Source: Albidovulum sediminicola (GTDB lineage Bacteria > Pseudomonadota > Alphaproteobacteria > Rhodobacterales > Rhodobacteraceae). From it: 64,000 bases of DNA. The stretch lies in contig NZ_JAOWLA010000003.1 of NCBI RefSeq assembly GCF_025751575.1, positions 1 through 64,000 on the forward strand, written 5' to 3'. Positions 17,481-24,425 of this stretch are shown here, piece after piece. The number at the start of each line of letters is the position of its first letter. Position 1 is the stretch's first letter. The translations under genes were made by a program, and so were the position numbers. The notes under the pieces are model-generated. The model saw nothing but the letters and a program-made list of their open reading frames with translations. It had not been told where the DNA came from and did not search any database.

Positions 17481-17984
17481 TCAGCGCCAGGGCTGCGGGG
17501 GCTGGGCATAGGGAACATAGAGCGGGTGGCGCGGCGCGCCCGACTTTGTCAGGCCCAGATGGCAGAGCGGATGCCCCCTGGCGCGGAGCGCCTCGGCCAC
17601 GAGTGCCCCGCGTCCGAGGAAGGCCCCGTGCAGGCCCCAGCCGCAGAGGATCATCCCCGCCCCAGCCGCCGCCGCAAGAAGGGCCGCTTCGTTCTCCGGC
17701 CCGACCGGTTCCGGCGCGCACTTCAGATCCTCGGGTCGGGTGGCGCGCCAGGCAAAGAGGTTGGCCACCGCAAAGCCGTCAAATCCCAGCGCCCGCGCCC
17801 GCCGTTCGCAGCGTTCGATGGTCGGGTCATTGCGCTCCTCGGTCGCGGTCGAGGGGTTGAGGAGGATGTAGAGCAGCACGTCGCCCGCGCCCCAGCGGCG
17901 GGTCAGAAGGTAACGGTAATGGCCGCAGTCCGAATAATGCGCCTCGGACGCGGTACCGCCCGCCTGATGCCGGCGGATGATCAC
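17481..17984 (-). CDS. DUF1643 domain-containing protein
   Basis: This 167-residue protein has the DUF1643 hallmarks: YRYLLTRRWG, LLYILLNPSTATEERNDPTI near residues 37-56, RRARALGFDGFAVANLFAWR, and a Rossmann-like second half ending in HPLCHLGLTKSGAPRHPLYV. The function of the family is unknown. The start is a GTG whose GTGA overlaps the stop of the upstream RluA-type gene, so the two are translationally coupled. No signal peptide is present. Confidence 0.9.
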   Translation of the reverse strand: MIIRRHQAGGTASEAHYSDCGHYRYLLTRRWGAGDVLLYILLNPSTATEERNDPTIERCERRARALGFDGFAVANLFAWRATRPEDLKCAPEPVGPENEAALLAAAAGAGMILCGWGLHGAFLGRGALVAEALRARGHPLCHLGLTKSGAPRHPLYVPYAQPPQPWR

Positions 17985-18637
17985 CGGAACGGACAGGGCG
18001 CGGTGAAGGTCATGCCCTTGCCGGTCTCGGGGTGGTTGAAGCGCAGGCTTTCGGCATGCAGCATCAGACGGGGGAAGTCGCGGGCCGGTCCCTCGGCATA
18101 GAAGGGATCGCCAAGGATCGCGTGCCCCAGTTCGCGCATGTGGACGCGCAACTGGTGGCTGCGTCCCGTCAGCGGGAAAAGCCGTACCCGCGTCGTGCCG
18201 TCGGGGTCGTGGCCCAGCACCTTCCAGTCGGTCTGGGCGGGCTTGCCGTTCACATGATCCACATGCTGCAGCGGCCGGTTCGGCCAGTCGACGATCAGGG
18301 GCAGGTCGACTTGTCCCTCCTTCGGCTCCAGATGCCCCCAGAGCCGCGCGCGGTAGGCCTTTTTCGTCTTGCGCCCCTCGAACTGGGCGCCAAGATCGCG
18401 CTGCGCATGGCGGGTGAGCGCGAAGACCATGACACCCGAGGTGTCGCGGTCCAGCCGGTGGACCAGAAGCGCGTCGGGGTAAAGCTGCTGAACGCGGGAG
18501 ATCAGGCAGTCGGCCAGATGTTCGCCGCGTCCGGGAACGCTGAGCAACCCCGCGGGCTTGTCCACGACGACGATCGCGTGATCGGCGTGGATCACGCGCA
18601 GGGGTTCGTCGGGCGGGGCGTAGTCGGTATCGCTCAT
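17981..18637 (-). CDS. RluA-family pseudouridine synthase
   Basis: This 218-residue protein isomerises specific uridines to pseudouridine in rRNA or tRNA. It has the family's VVVDKPAGLLSVPG and the catalytic-Asp motif LLVHRLDRDTSGVMVFA, in which the Asp after HRL is the nucleophile. RLFPLTGRSHQLRVHMRELG and HPILGDPFY-like ILGDPFYAEGP follow. No S4 domain is present, which together with the short length fits the RluA/TruC branch more than RluC/RluD. The exact target cannot be assigned. Its last four bases overlap the start of the DUF1643 gene. Confidence 0.92.
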   Translation of the reverse strand: MSDTDYAPPDEPLRVIHADHAIVVVDKPAGLLSVPGRGEHLADCLISRVQQLYPDALLVHRLDRDTSGVMVFALTRHAQRDLGAQFEGRKTKKAYRARLWGHLEPKEGQVDLPLIVDWPNRPLQHVDHVNGKPAQTDWKVLGHDPDGTTRVRLFPLTGRSHQLRVHMRELGHAILGDPFYAEGPARDFPRLMLHAESLRFNHPETGKGMTFTAPCPFR

Positions 18638-18700
18638 GCCGCGCGCGTTAGCACGGTTGGCAAAGCGCTGGCCAGCCCCGAGCCGGACAATGGTCCCGTG

Positions 18701-19597
18701 TCAGACGATCGTATGGCCCGCAGCGCGCAGGCGGGCGGCGATTTCCGCAATGTGCGCGGGCGTGGTTTCGCAGCAGCCGCCGATGATCGTGGCTCCCATC
18801 CCGACCCAGCGCATCGCGAAATCGGCGTAAAGTGCGGGCGTCATCTCTGGCCGGGCGCTCAGCGCATCGACGGTCGGGCTGTCCTTCAGGAACTCCTTCG
18901 TGATCTGCTGGAAGCCGTTGGCATAGGCGCCGAAGGGCAGGCCGAAGCCGCCCAGGAGCTCAAGCGCCGCAGCCATGGCCTCGGGTGCCGAACAGTTGGC
19001 CAGAACGGCCGCCGCGCCGCCCTTCTTGAGCACCGGGCCGAGGTCCGACAGCGGCTCGCCCGAGCGCAGGCGACTGCCGTCGGTATCGTCCACCGTCACC
19101 GACAGCCAGACCGGGCGGCCATGGCCGGCGGCGCCTTCCAGGATGGCGCGGGCATGGGCCAGCGAGGCGACCGTCTCCGCCAGAAGGATGTCCACGGCGG
19201 GCGCGAGGATGGTCGCGACCTCGTCGTATTTCGCCACGGCCTCGGCGTGGGGCGGGTGGGTTTCGGGCCGGTAGGAGGCGACGAGCGGACCGAGCGAGGC
19301 CGCGATCCGCCCCGACCCATGTTCGGCGCGGGCCGAGGCCGCCTCTGCCAGCGCCTGGGTGTGAAGAGCGGCGAAGCGATCCTCCATCCCAACCTTCAAC
19401 AGCCGGTCGCGGTGGATGGCATAGGTATTGGTGGTTGCGACGGTCGCGCCGGCGGCAAAGTAATCCGCATGCACCTGCCGCACGAGGCCCGGATGGTCGA
19501 TCATGACCTGTGTGGACCAGAGCGGCGTCGGCGCATCGCCCGAACGCGCCACCAGTTCCTGCCCCATTCCTCCGTCCAGAAGCGTGATCTCGGTCAT
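18701..19597 (-). CDS. Homocysteine S-methyltransferase family protein
   Basis: This 298-residue protein is a zinc-dependent methyltransferase of the BHMT/MmuM type, which transfers a methyl group to homocysteine. The N-terminal LLDGGMGQEL is the family opener. Zinc ligands are visible as VLANCSAPEAM near residue 199 and IIGGCCETTPAHI near residue 272. The methyl donor (S-methylmethionine, betaine or another) cannot be read from sequence. It follows a LysE-type exporter gene by ten bases on the same strand, so the two probably form an operon linking methionine metabolism to amino acid export. Confidence 0.92.
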   Translation of the reverse strand: MTEITLLDGGMGQELVARSGDAPTPLWSTQVMIDHPGLVRQVHADYFAAGATVATTNTYAIHRDRLLKVGMEDRFAALHTQALAEAASARAEHGSGRIAASLGPLVASYRPETHPPHAEAVAKYDEVATILAPAVDILLAETVASLAHARAILEGAAGHGRPVWLSVTVDDTDGSRLRSGEPLSDLGPVLKKGGAAAVLANCSAPEAMAAALELLGGFGLPFGAYANGFQQITKEFLKDSPTVDALSARPEMTPALYADFAMRWVGMGATIIGGCCETTPAHIAEIAARLRAAGHTIV

Positions 19598-19607
19598 TTC
19601 CGTCCTC

Positions 19608-20231
19608 TCAATTCGTCACAAGTTTGGCCGCGAGGCCCGCGTAAAGCACAGCGGCCACGCGGTCGAAGATCCGCGCCCGCCGGGTCAGGAGGGCGCCGAA
19701 GCGGCCCGCCAGCGCGCCATAGCCCGCCGTGATCAGCGTCCCGGTCACGGTAAAGACGAGGCCCAGCAACAGAAGCTGCATCCAGACGGCCCCGTATTCG
19801 GGATGGACGAACTGCGGCAGGAACGCCAGCACGAACAGTGCGACCTTTGGGTTCAGCGCGTTGGTCACGAACCCCCGCCAGAGTGCGCGGGAGGGGCGCT
19901 GCGGCCCGCGCGTGCCCTCGGCGATGCCGCCGCCGCGCCACGACCGGCAAGCCAGCCACAGCAGGTAGCCCGCCCCGGCGTAGCGCAGCGCAGCCAGTGC
20001 CGCCGGTTCCGCCGCGATCAGCGCCGAGATGCCGAGCGTCGCAAGCCCCACATGCCAGAACCCGCCCAGCCCCACGCCCAGTCCCGCCATCACGCCTGCG
20101 CGCGGCCCGCCGGAAAGGCCCGAGGCGGTCGCGAAGATCACGTCGGCGCCGGGCGTCAGGTTCAGGACCAGGGCGGCGGCCAGGAAGGTCAGGAACTCCG
20201 CCAGGGGGTAGCTGGTGACAAGGTCGAACAT
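19608..20231 (-). CDS. LysE/RhtB family amino acid exporter
   Basis: This 207-residue inner-membrane protein has six hydrophobic segments. It shows the LysE/RhtB signature near the start, LTFLAAALVLNLTPGADVIF, followed by GPRAGVMAGLGVGLG and the central GFVTNALNPKVALFVLAFLPQF. The family exports amino acids such as lysine, threonine or homoserine lactones. The ATG at 20231 (MFDLVTSYPLAEF) fits the family start; the longer reading to 20285 adds a Gly-rich non-membrane stretch. It is ten bases upstream of the homocysteine methyltransferase gene. Confidence 0.92.
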   Translation of the reverse strand: MFDLVTSYPLAEFLTFLAAALVLNLTPGADVIFATASGLSGGPRAGVMAGLGVGLGGFWHVGLATLGISALIAAEPAALAALRYAGAGYLLWLACRSWRGGGIAEGTRGPQRPSRALWRGFVTNALNPKVALFVLAFLPQFVHPEYGAVWMQLLLLGLVFTVTGTLITAGYGALAGRFGALLTRRARIFDRVAAVLYAGLAAKLVTN

Positions 20232-20347
20232 GGGGCCTCCGCCCGCCCAGCCGTCGCCGATCGGGGCTGTGCCGTCAAGCGCCAAGGCCGGGATTGACCG
20301 CGCGGCGCGCGGCTGAGACGGTGCGTAAGCGGGTTGAGGAGGGGACG

Positions 20348-20770
20348 ATGGACTACGAAACGGTCTCTGCCGGGAACTTCGGGCGCGGGCTTACCGGGTT
20401 GGGGCTGAACCTGATCGTGCGCGATGTGCGGGCGGAGGCGGCATTCCTGACGGCGGTCTTCGGGATGACCGCCCATCGCCTGAGCCGCGACTTCGCGATC
20501 ATGACCTATGAAGGCGCGGTCTTTCAGCTGCATTCGGACGGAACCTTCGGCGCGCATCCCCTGCTTGGGCTCCTGCCCGAGGCCGGGGCGCGCGGCGCTG
20601 GGATCGAGATCCGGCTTTATGAAACCGATCCGGACGCGGCGGCCGCCCGCGCCGAGGCGGCCGAAGGCGCGATCGTCCTTCAGGCGCCCGCCGACAAGCC
20701 GCACGGGTTGCGCGAATGCGTGATCCTTTGCCCGAACGGCTATGCCTGGGTCCCGAGCCGGCGGCTTTGA
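20348..20770 (+). CDS. VOC-family glyoxalase-like protein
   Basis: This 140-residue protein starts MDYETVSAGNFGRGLTGLGL after a strong GAGGAGGGG ribosome binding site. It has the VOC pattern LNLIVRDVRAEAAFLTAVFG and a C-terminal LRECVILCPNGYAWVP. Such proteins are usually dimeric and may bind a metal or an organic ligand; no activity can be assigned. It is divergent from the LysE gene and convergent with the GFA-domain gene, so it appears to be a single-gene unit. Confidence 0.8.
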   Translation: MDYETVSAGNFGRGLTGLGLNLIVRDVRAEAAFLTAVFGMTAHRLSRDFAIMTYEGAVFQLHSDGTFGAHPLLGLLPEAGARGAGIEIRLYETDPDAAAARAEAAEGAIVLQAPADKPHGLRECVILCPNGYAWVPSRRL

Positions 20771-20788
20771 TCTGGATCGGCCCGGGCC

Positions 20789-21574
20789 TTAGTCCCCGAG
20801 GCTTTGCGGCAGGCCGTCGTCGATCTCGTAATAATCGCCCTTCGCGCGGGTAAAGATGTGGCAGGACAGGCGTCCGCCTGTTGCCCCCCGGACCGCGCCG
20901 GCCTCGATCGAGAACGCCCCTTCGGCAGAACGGAACCAGAGGCTCGACCCGCAGCGCGTGCAGAACCCCCGGCGGGCTTTCGCGGGGGTTTCGTACTCCG
21001 CCAGCGTCTCGCGCCGGTGCCAGAGGACCGCCGCCTCTTGCGCATCGAAGGAGGCGGAGAAATGCCCCGAAAGCTTGCGGCACTGGGTGCAATGGCAGGC
21101 CGTGATTGCACCCGCCGGCCCGGGCAGTTCGAACGACACGCCCCCGCACAAGCAGCCGCAGTCAAGCCGCAGGGGCGGCTCAGCCGCGGCGGCGGGGGGC
21201 GGCCCTTCGGGGGCGTAGTAGTCGCCCGCATCCTCAACATGGATGTGGCGGGCAAGGGCGAGGCCGGTCGGGCCGTCGAGCGCGCCCGCCGCGATGGCGA
21301 TCCGCTCCTCGGCTGCGGGCTTCCAGAAAAGGCTTGCCCCGCAGCGCCGGCAGAAGCCGCGCCGGGCGGCGGTGGAACTGTCGTACCAGCCGAGCGTCGT
21401 ATCCGCGATCAGGCGGAACCGGTCCAGCGCCACGGAGGTTGCCGCCCAGACATGGCCGCTGGTCTGCCGGCACTGGCTGCAATGGCAGGCCACGACCGCG
21501 CGCAGCGGGCCTTGGGTCTCAAAAGCGACGCCGCCGCAGAGACAGCCACCTTGATGATGTTCGCCGCGTTCCAT
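20789..21574 (-). CDS. Tandem GFA-domain (glutathione-dependent formaldehyde-activating-like) protein
   Basis: This 261-residue protein consists of two complete GFA domains in a row. The first (residues 1-125) has CLCGGVAFE, CHCSQCRQTSGH and FCRRCGASLFW. The second (about 138-255) has CLCGGVSFE, CHCTQCRKLSGH and FCTRCGSSLWF. These cysteines form the structural and catalytic zinc sites of GFA enzymes, the best known being S-hydroxymethylglutathione synthase. Family members are usually single domains of 120-190 residues, so this is a duplication-fusion. The ATG at 21574 opens MERGEHHQGGCLCGG. It may be co-transcribed with the fRMsr and thiolase genes upstream. Substrate unknown. Confidence 0.88.
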   Translation of the reverse strand: MERGEHHQGGCLCGGVAFETQGPLRAVVACHCSQCRQTSGHVWAATSVALDRFRLIADTTLGWYDSSTAARRGFCRRCGASLFWKPAAEERIAIAAGALDGPTGLALARHIHVEDAGDYYAPEGPPPAAAAEPPLRLDCGCLCGGVSFELPGPAGAITACHCTQCRKLSGHFSASFDAQEAAVLWHRRETLAEYETPAKARRGFCTRCGSSLWFRSAEGAFSIEAGAVRGATGGRLSCHIFTRAKGDYYEIDDGLPQSLGD

Positions 21575-21620
21575 TTGGCCATCCTGCGCCAAGCTGCCGC
21601 CCCGCGCCCCTGCATCGGCG

Positions 21621-22076
21621 TCAGAGACGGCCGAAAACCGACGCGAGGAGGGTCGCAAGACCTTCGGCATCGGCCTGGGTGAAGGCGGCGGGCTGGTCGC
21701 TGTCGATGTCGAGCACGCCCAGCAGTCGGCCGTCGCCCGCGCGCACCGGCAGCACGATCTCCGACCGGGTGGAGGAGGCGCAGGCGATGTGGCCCGGGAA
21801 CGCGTCCACGTCATCGACGAGCTGGACCTCGCCCGTGCGGGCCGCCGCGCCGCAGACGCCCCTGGCGAAGGGAATGACGAGGCATCCATGCCCGCCCTGG
21901 TAGGGGCCGATCTTGAGCACTTCGGGTTCGGTGACTCGGTAGAAGCCGGTCCAGTCGAAGCGGTCGTCGGCATGGTGAAGCTCGCACACCACGGTGGCCA
22001 TGAGGGCGACCTCGTCCGTTTCGCCCTCGGTCAGGCTGGCGATGATCTTGCCGGTTTCGATGTAGTCGATGGTCAT
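21621..22076 (-). CDS. msrC: Free methionine-(R)-sulfoxide reductase (GAF domain, fRMsr)
   Basis: This 151-residue single GAF-domain enzyme reduces free methionine-R-sulfoxide with thioredoxin as electron donor. The three redox cysteines of the family are all present: HGCLVIPFARGVCG carries two and FPGHIACASSTRSEIV the third, catalytic one. VLDIDSDQPAAF matches the C-terminal GAF motif. The ATG at 22076 (MTIDYIETGKIIAS) is the sensible start; upstream frame is GC-rich intergenic repeat. It sits between a thiolase gene and the GFA gene on the same strand. Confidence 0.9.
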   Translation of the reverse strand: MTIDYIETGKIIASLTEGETDEVALMATVVCELHHADDRFDWTGFYRVTEPEVLKIGPYQGGHGCLVIPFARGVCGAAARTGEVQLVDDVDAFPGHIACASSTRSEIVLPVRAGDGRLLGVLDIDSDQPAAFTQADAEGLATLLASVFGRL

Positions 22077-22086
22077 GTCGGGGCTC

Positions 22087-22145
22087 CGGCCCCGGCGGCC
22101 GGGGGGCTTTCCGCCCCCCGGACCCCCCGAGGATATTTGAGAAAA
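22087..22145. repeat. Rhodobacteraceae-type GC-rich intergenic hairpin repeat
   Basis: The thiolase-fRMsr gap contains GGGGGGC (22101-22107) and GCCCCCC (22113-22119) around a five-base loop, then GGACCCCCCGAGGATATTTG (22120-22139). I associate this arrangement with a dispersed intergenic element of Rhodobacteraceae genomes. Only one copy was noticed in this window. It can form a stable hairpin on either strand and may act as a weak terminator or mRNA stabiliser. Confidence 0.55.
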
Positions 22146-22152
22146 GAAGAGA

Positions 22153-23331
22153 TCAGGGGCGTTCGATGGCGATGGCCGTGCCTTCGCCGCCGCCGATGCA
22201 GATCGCGGCGAGGCCACGCTTGAGGCCGCGCTTTTCCAGTGCGTTCAGAAGCGTGACGATGATCCGCGCGCCGGAGGCGCCGATCGGGTGGCCGAGCGCG
22301 CAGGCGCCGCCGTTCACGTTCATCTTTTCGTGGGGGACGCCGAGTTCGCGCATGAAGGCCATGGGAACGACGGCAAAGGCTTCGTTCACCTCCCATAGGT
22401 CCACGTCCTCGGGGCTCCAGCCGAGGCGGTCGAGGAGCTTGCGGGCCGCCGGGACCGGAGCGGTGGGAAAGAGTGCGGGGGCCTGGGCATGGGAGGCGTG
22501 GCCGAGGATCCGGGCGCGGATCTTCAGCCCCGCGGCCTCGGCGGCCTCGCGCGAGGCAAGGACGAGCGCCGCCGCGCCGTCCGAGATGGAGGAGGAGTTG
22601 GCGGCCGTCACCGAGCCATCCTTGCGGAAGGCGGGCTTCAGCGTCGGGATCTTTTCCGGCCGCGCGCTGGCGGGCTGCTCGTCGGCCGCGATGGTCAGCG
22701 CGCCCTTGCGGGTGGCGACGGAGACCGGGGCGATCTCGCCCTCGAAGGCGCCGGAGCCTTGCGCTTCCAACGCGCGGGAGAGCGAGGCGAGCGCATAGGC
22801 GTCCTGATCGGCGCGGGTGAACTGGAAGGCCTCGGCGCAGTCCTCGGCGAAGGTGCCCATCAGGCGGCCCTTGTCATAGGCGTCCTCAAGCCCGTCGAGG
22901 AACATGTGGTCGATCACCTGGGCGTGACCGAGCCGTGCGCCGCCGCGCATCTTGGGCAGCAGGTAGGGGGCGTTGGTCATGCTTTCCATGCCGCCCGCGA
23001 TCATGATGCCGGTCTGCCCCAGGGCGATCTGGTCATGCGCGATCATCGCGGCCTTCATGCCCGAGCCGCACATCTTGTTCAGCGTGGTGGCGGGCACCTC
23101 TTCGCCCAGCCCCGCGTGAAAGCCGGCCTGCCGGGCCGGGGCCTGGCCCTGGCCCGCGGGCAGGACGCACCCCATCAGCAGCTCCTCGACCTGATCGGGC
23201 CGGGCACCGGCATCGGCGAGTGCCGCGCGGATCGCCTCGCCCCCCAGGACCGAGGCCTCGGTCGTGGCGAAAGCGCCTTGAAACCCGCCCATTGCGGTAC
23301 GCGCGGCTCCTGCGATGACGACGTCTTGCAT
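22153..23331 (-). CDS. Acetyl-CoA C-acyltransferase (thiolase)
   Basis: This 392-residue biosynthetic/degradative thiolase condenses or cleaves acyl-CoA. The nucleophile is Cys88 in NKMCGSGMKAA, with the second active-site set in [21 protein letters not shown] and ICIGGGEG near the C-terminus. AAAGGAAG precedes the ATG at 23331. It is a second thiolase beside phaA at 44860 and differs clearly in sequence, so the two are not recent duplicates. It heads a leftward set with fRMsr and GFA genes. Chain-length preference cannot be deduced. Confidence 0.94.
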   Translation of the reverse strand: MQDVVIAGAARTAMGGFQGAFATTEASVLGGEAIRAALADAGARPDQVEELLMGCVLPAGQGQAPARQAGFHAGLGEEVPATTLNKMCGSGMKAAMIAHDQIALGQTGIMIAGGMESMTNAPYLLPKMRGGARLGHAQVIDHMFLDGLEDAYDKGRLMGTFAEDCAEAFQFTRADQDAYALASLSRALEAQGSGAFEGEIAPVSVATRKGALTIAADEQPASARPEKIPTLKPAFRKDGSVTAANSSSISDGAAALVLASREAAEAAGLKIRARILGHASHAQAPALFPTAPVPAARKLLDRLGWSPEDVDLWEVNEAFAVVPMAFMRELGVPHEKMNVNGGACALGHPIGASGARIIVTLLNALEKRGLKRGLAAICIGGGEGTAIAIERP

Positions 23332-23422
23332 GGTCTTCCTTTCGAATGGTTCGGCAGAAGTCATACAGAATAGTAAGGAATGGCGTCTAGCCTGCCGGCG
23401 TGACTTGGATGCGGAGGGCCGG

Positions 23423-23761
23423 ATGCACCTGGAAGCGGCAATGGCGGGCGAGGCGCTGGTGGTGAGGGTGGAAGAGGCACGCCTTGATGCGGCCTGCGCG
23501 ATCCAGTTCAAGGACCGGATGCGCGAGATCGCCGGCGCCGCCCCGCCCCGCGTGATCCTGGATCTTGCCAGAGTGGGGTTCGTGGACAGCTCTGGCCTTG
23601 GCGCCATTGTCGCGGTGATGAAGTTCCTTGCCCCGGCGCGGCGGCTGGAACTGGCCGGGCTGACGCCGAATGTGGCGAAGGTCTTTCACCTGACGCGGAT
23701 GGACACGGTCTTCACCATCCACGCCGCCCTGCCCGGCGGTGCCATGGCCCATGGCGACTGA
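23423..23761 (+). CDS. STAS-domain anti-anti-sigma factor (RsbV/SpoIIAA-like)
   Basis: This 112-residue STAS-domain protein has the phosphorylation-site motif FVDSSGLGAIV near residues 54-64, in which the second Ser of SS is the usual target of an RsbW-type kinase. VMKFLAPARRLELAGLTP and VAKVFHLTRMD follow as in the family. Unphosphorylated, such proteins bind and remove the anti-sigma partner. The ATG at 23423 begins the domain. The next gene, an HATPase kinase, overlaps its 3' end by 11 bases, so the two are a partner-switching pair. Confidence 0.9.
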   Translation: MHLEAAMAGEALVVRVEEARLDAACAIQFKDRMREIAGAAPPRVILDLARVGFVDSSGLGAIVAVMKFLAPARRLELAGLTPNVAKVFHLTRMDTVFTIHAALPGGAMAHGD

Positions 23762-24239
23762 CGCGAGGCTCGAACCTCGCCAGCGGCCGAGGCGCGGCGA
23801 TCCGGTCGCGCCGCCCGAACGATTCGAGGCCCGTGTCGCGGCCGATCCGCTGTCCGTCAGAATCTTGCTTTACGCGCTCTTGAACCGATTCGGCCGCCTG
23901 CTTGGCCCCGCCAATGCGAGCGCGGTCGAACTGGTGCTGGCGGAAGTTCTGAATAACGTGGTCGAACATGCCTACGGGCCGGACCAGGCGGGCGATATCG
24001 AGATCGCCGTCGTTCTGCATCCCGTATCCCTGGAGTGCCGGATCGCGGACTGGGGGCGCCCTTTTCCGGATCATACCATGCGTTACAGGCACTTGCCGGA
24101 CCTGGAGGTCGCCTTGGACCGGTTGCCGGAGGGCGGCTGGGGGTGGACACTGATCCAGCGTTGCGCGCGCGACCTGGTCTATCGCCGCCTGGGCGACCGG
24201 AATGAGCTGAGCCTGGTTGTCCCACTCGCGTCGCCGTGA
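23751..24239 (+). CDS. HATPase serine kinase / anti-sigma regulatory factor (RsbW-like)
   Basis: This 162-residue protein has the GHKL ATPase motifs of RsbW/SpoIIAB kinases: the N box in VLAEVLNNVVEHAYG (Glu and Asn for Mg-ATP), the G1 box in CRIADWGRPFPD, and the G2 box in PEGGWGWTLIQ. It probably phosphorylates the STAS partner encoded just upstream and sequesters an unknown target (sigma factor, diguanylate cyclase or other). The ATG at 23751 overlaps the STAS gene; a GTG at 23739 is an alternative. No sigma factor or PP2C phosphatase gene lies next to it. A long inverted repeat follows at 24326-24372. Confidence 0.88.
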   Translation: MATDARLEPRQRPRRGDPVAPPERFEARVAADPLSVRILLYALLNRFGRLLGPANASAVELVLAEVLNNVVEHAYGPDQAGDIEIAVVLHPVSLECRIADWGRPFPDHTMRYRHLPDLEVALDRLPEGGWGWTLIQRCARDLVYRRLGDRNELSLVVPLASP

Positions 24240-24325
24240 TCCGCGTCTGTCGCAATCATGCCGCATTTCGCTCAAAACTCGGCCCGAATGCGGCGCAAGA
24301 TTGGTGGCGTAGCTTCAAAGGCTTC

Positions 24326-24372
24326 CCTCGGCGCCGCGTTTAACAGCCCCCACCCATAGCGCGGCGCCGAGG
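24326..24372. repeat. 13-bp perfect inverted repeat with 21-base spacer
   Basis: CCTCGGCGCCGCG (24326-24338) and CGCGGCGCCGAGG (24360-24372) are exact reverse complements. Each arm contains the palindrome CGGCGCCG. TCTTTCCTT follows on the plus strand. It lies 87 bases after the HATPase stop and 54 before the gamma-glutamyltransferase ATG. It could terminate the anti-sigma operon or be a paired operator for the next gene. Confidence 0.6.
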
Positions 24373-24425
24373 TCTTTCCTTCCCCGACATCTCATCCTAG
24401 CTTCCGCCAAGCAGTGGAGGTGCAG

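Noticed and set aside
18638-20347. SAM/SAH riboswitch upstream of the homocysteine methyltransferase unit
   Set aside because: The gaps at 19598-19607 and 20232-20347 are short and show no recognisable riboswitch core.
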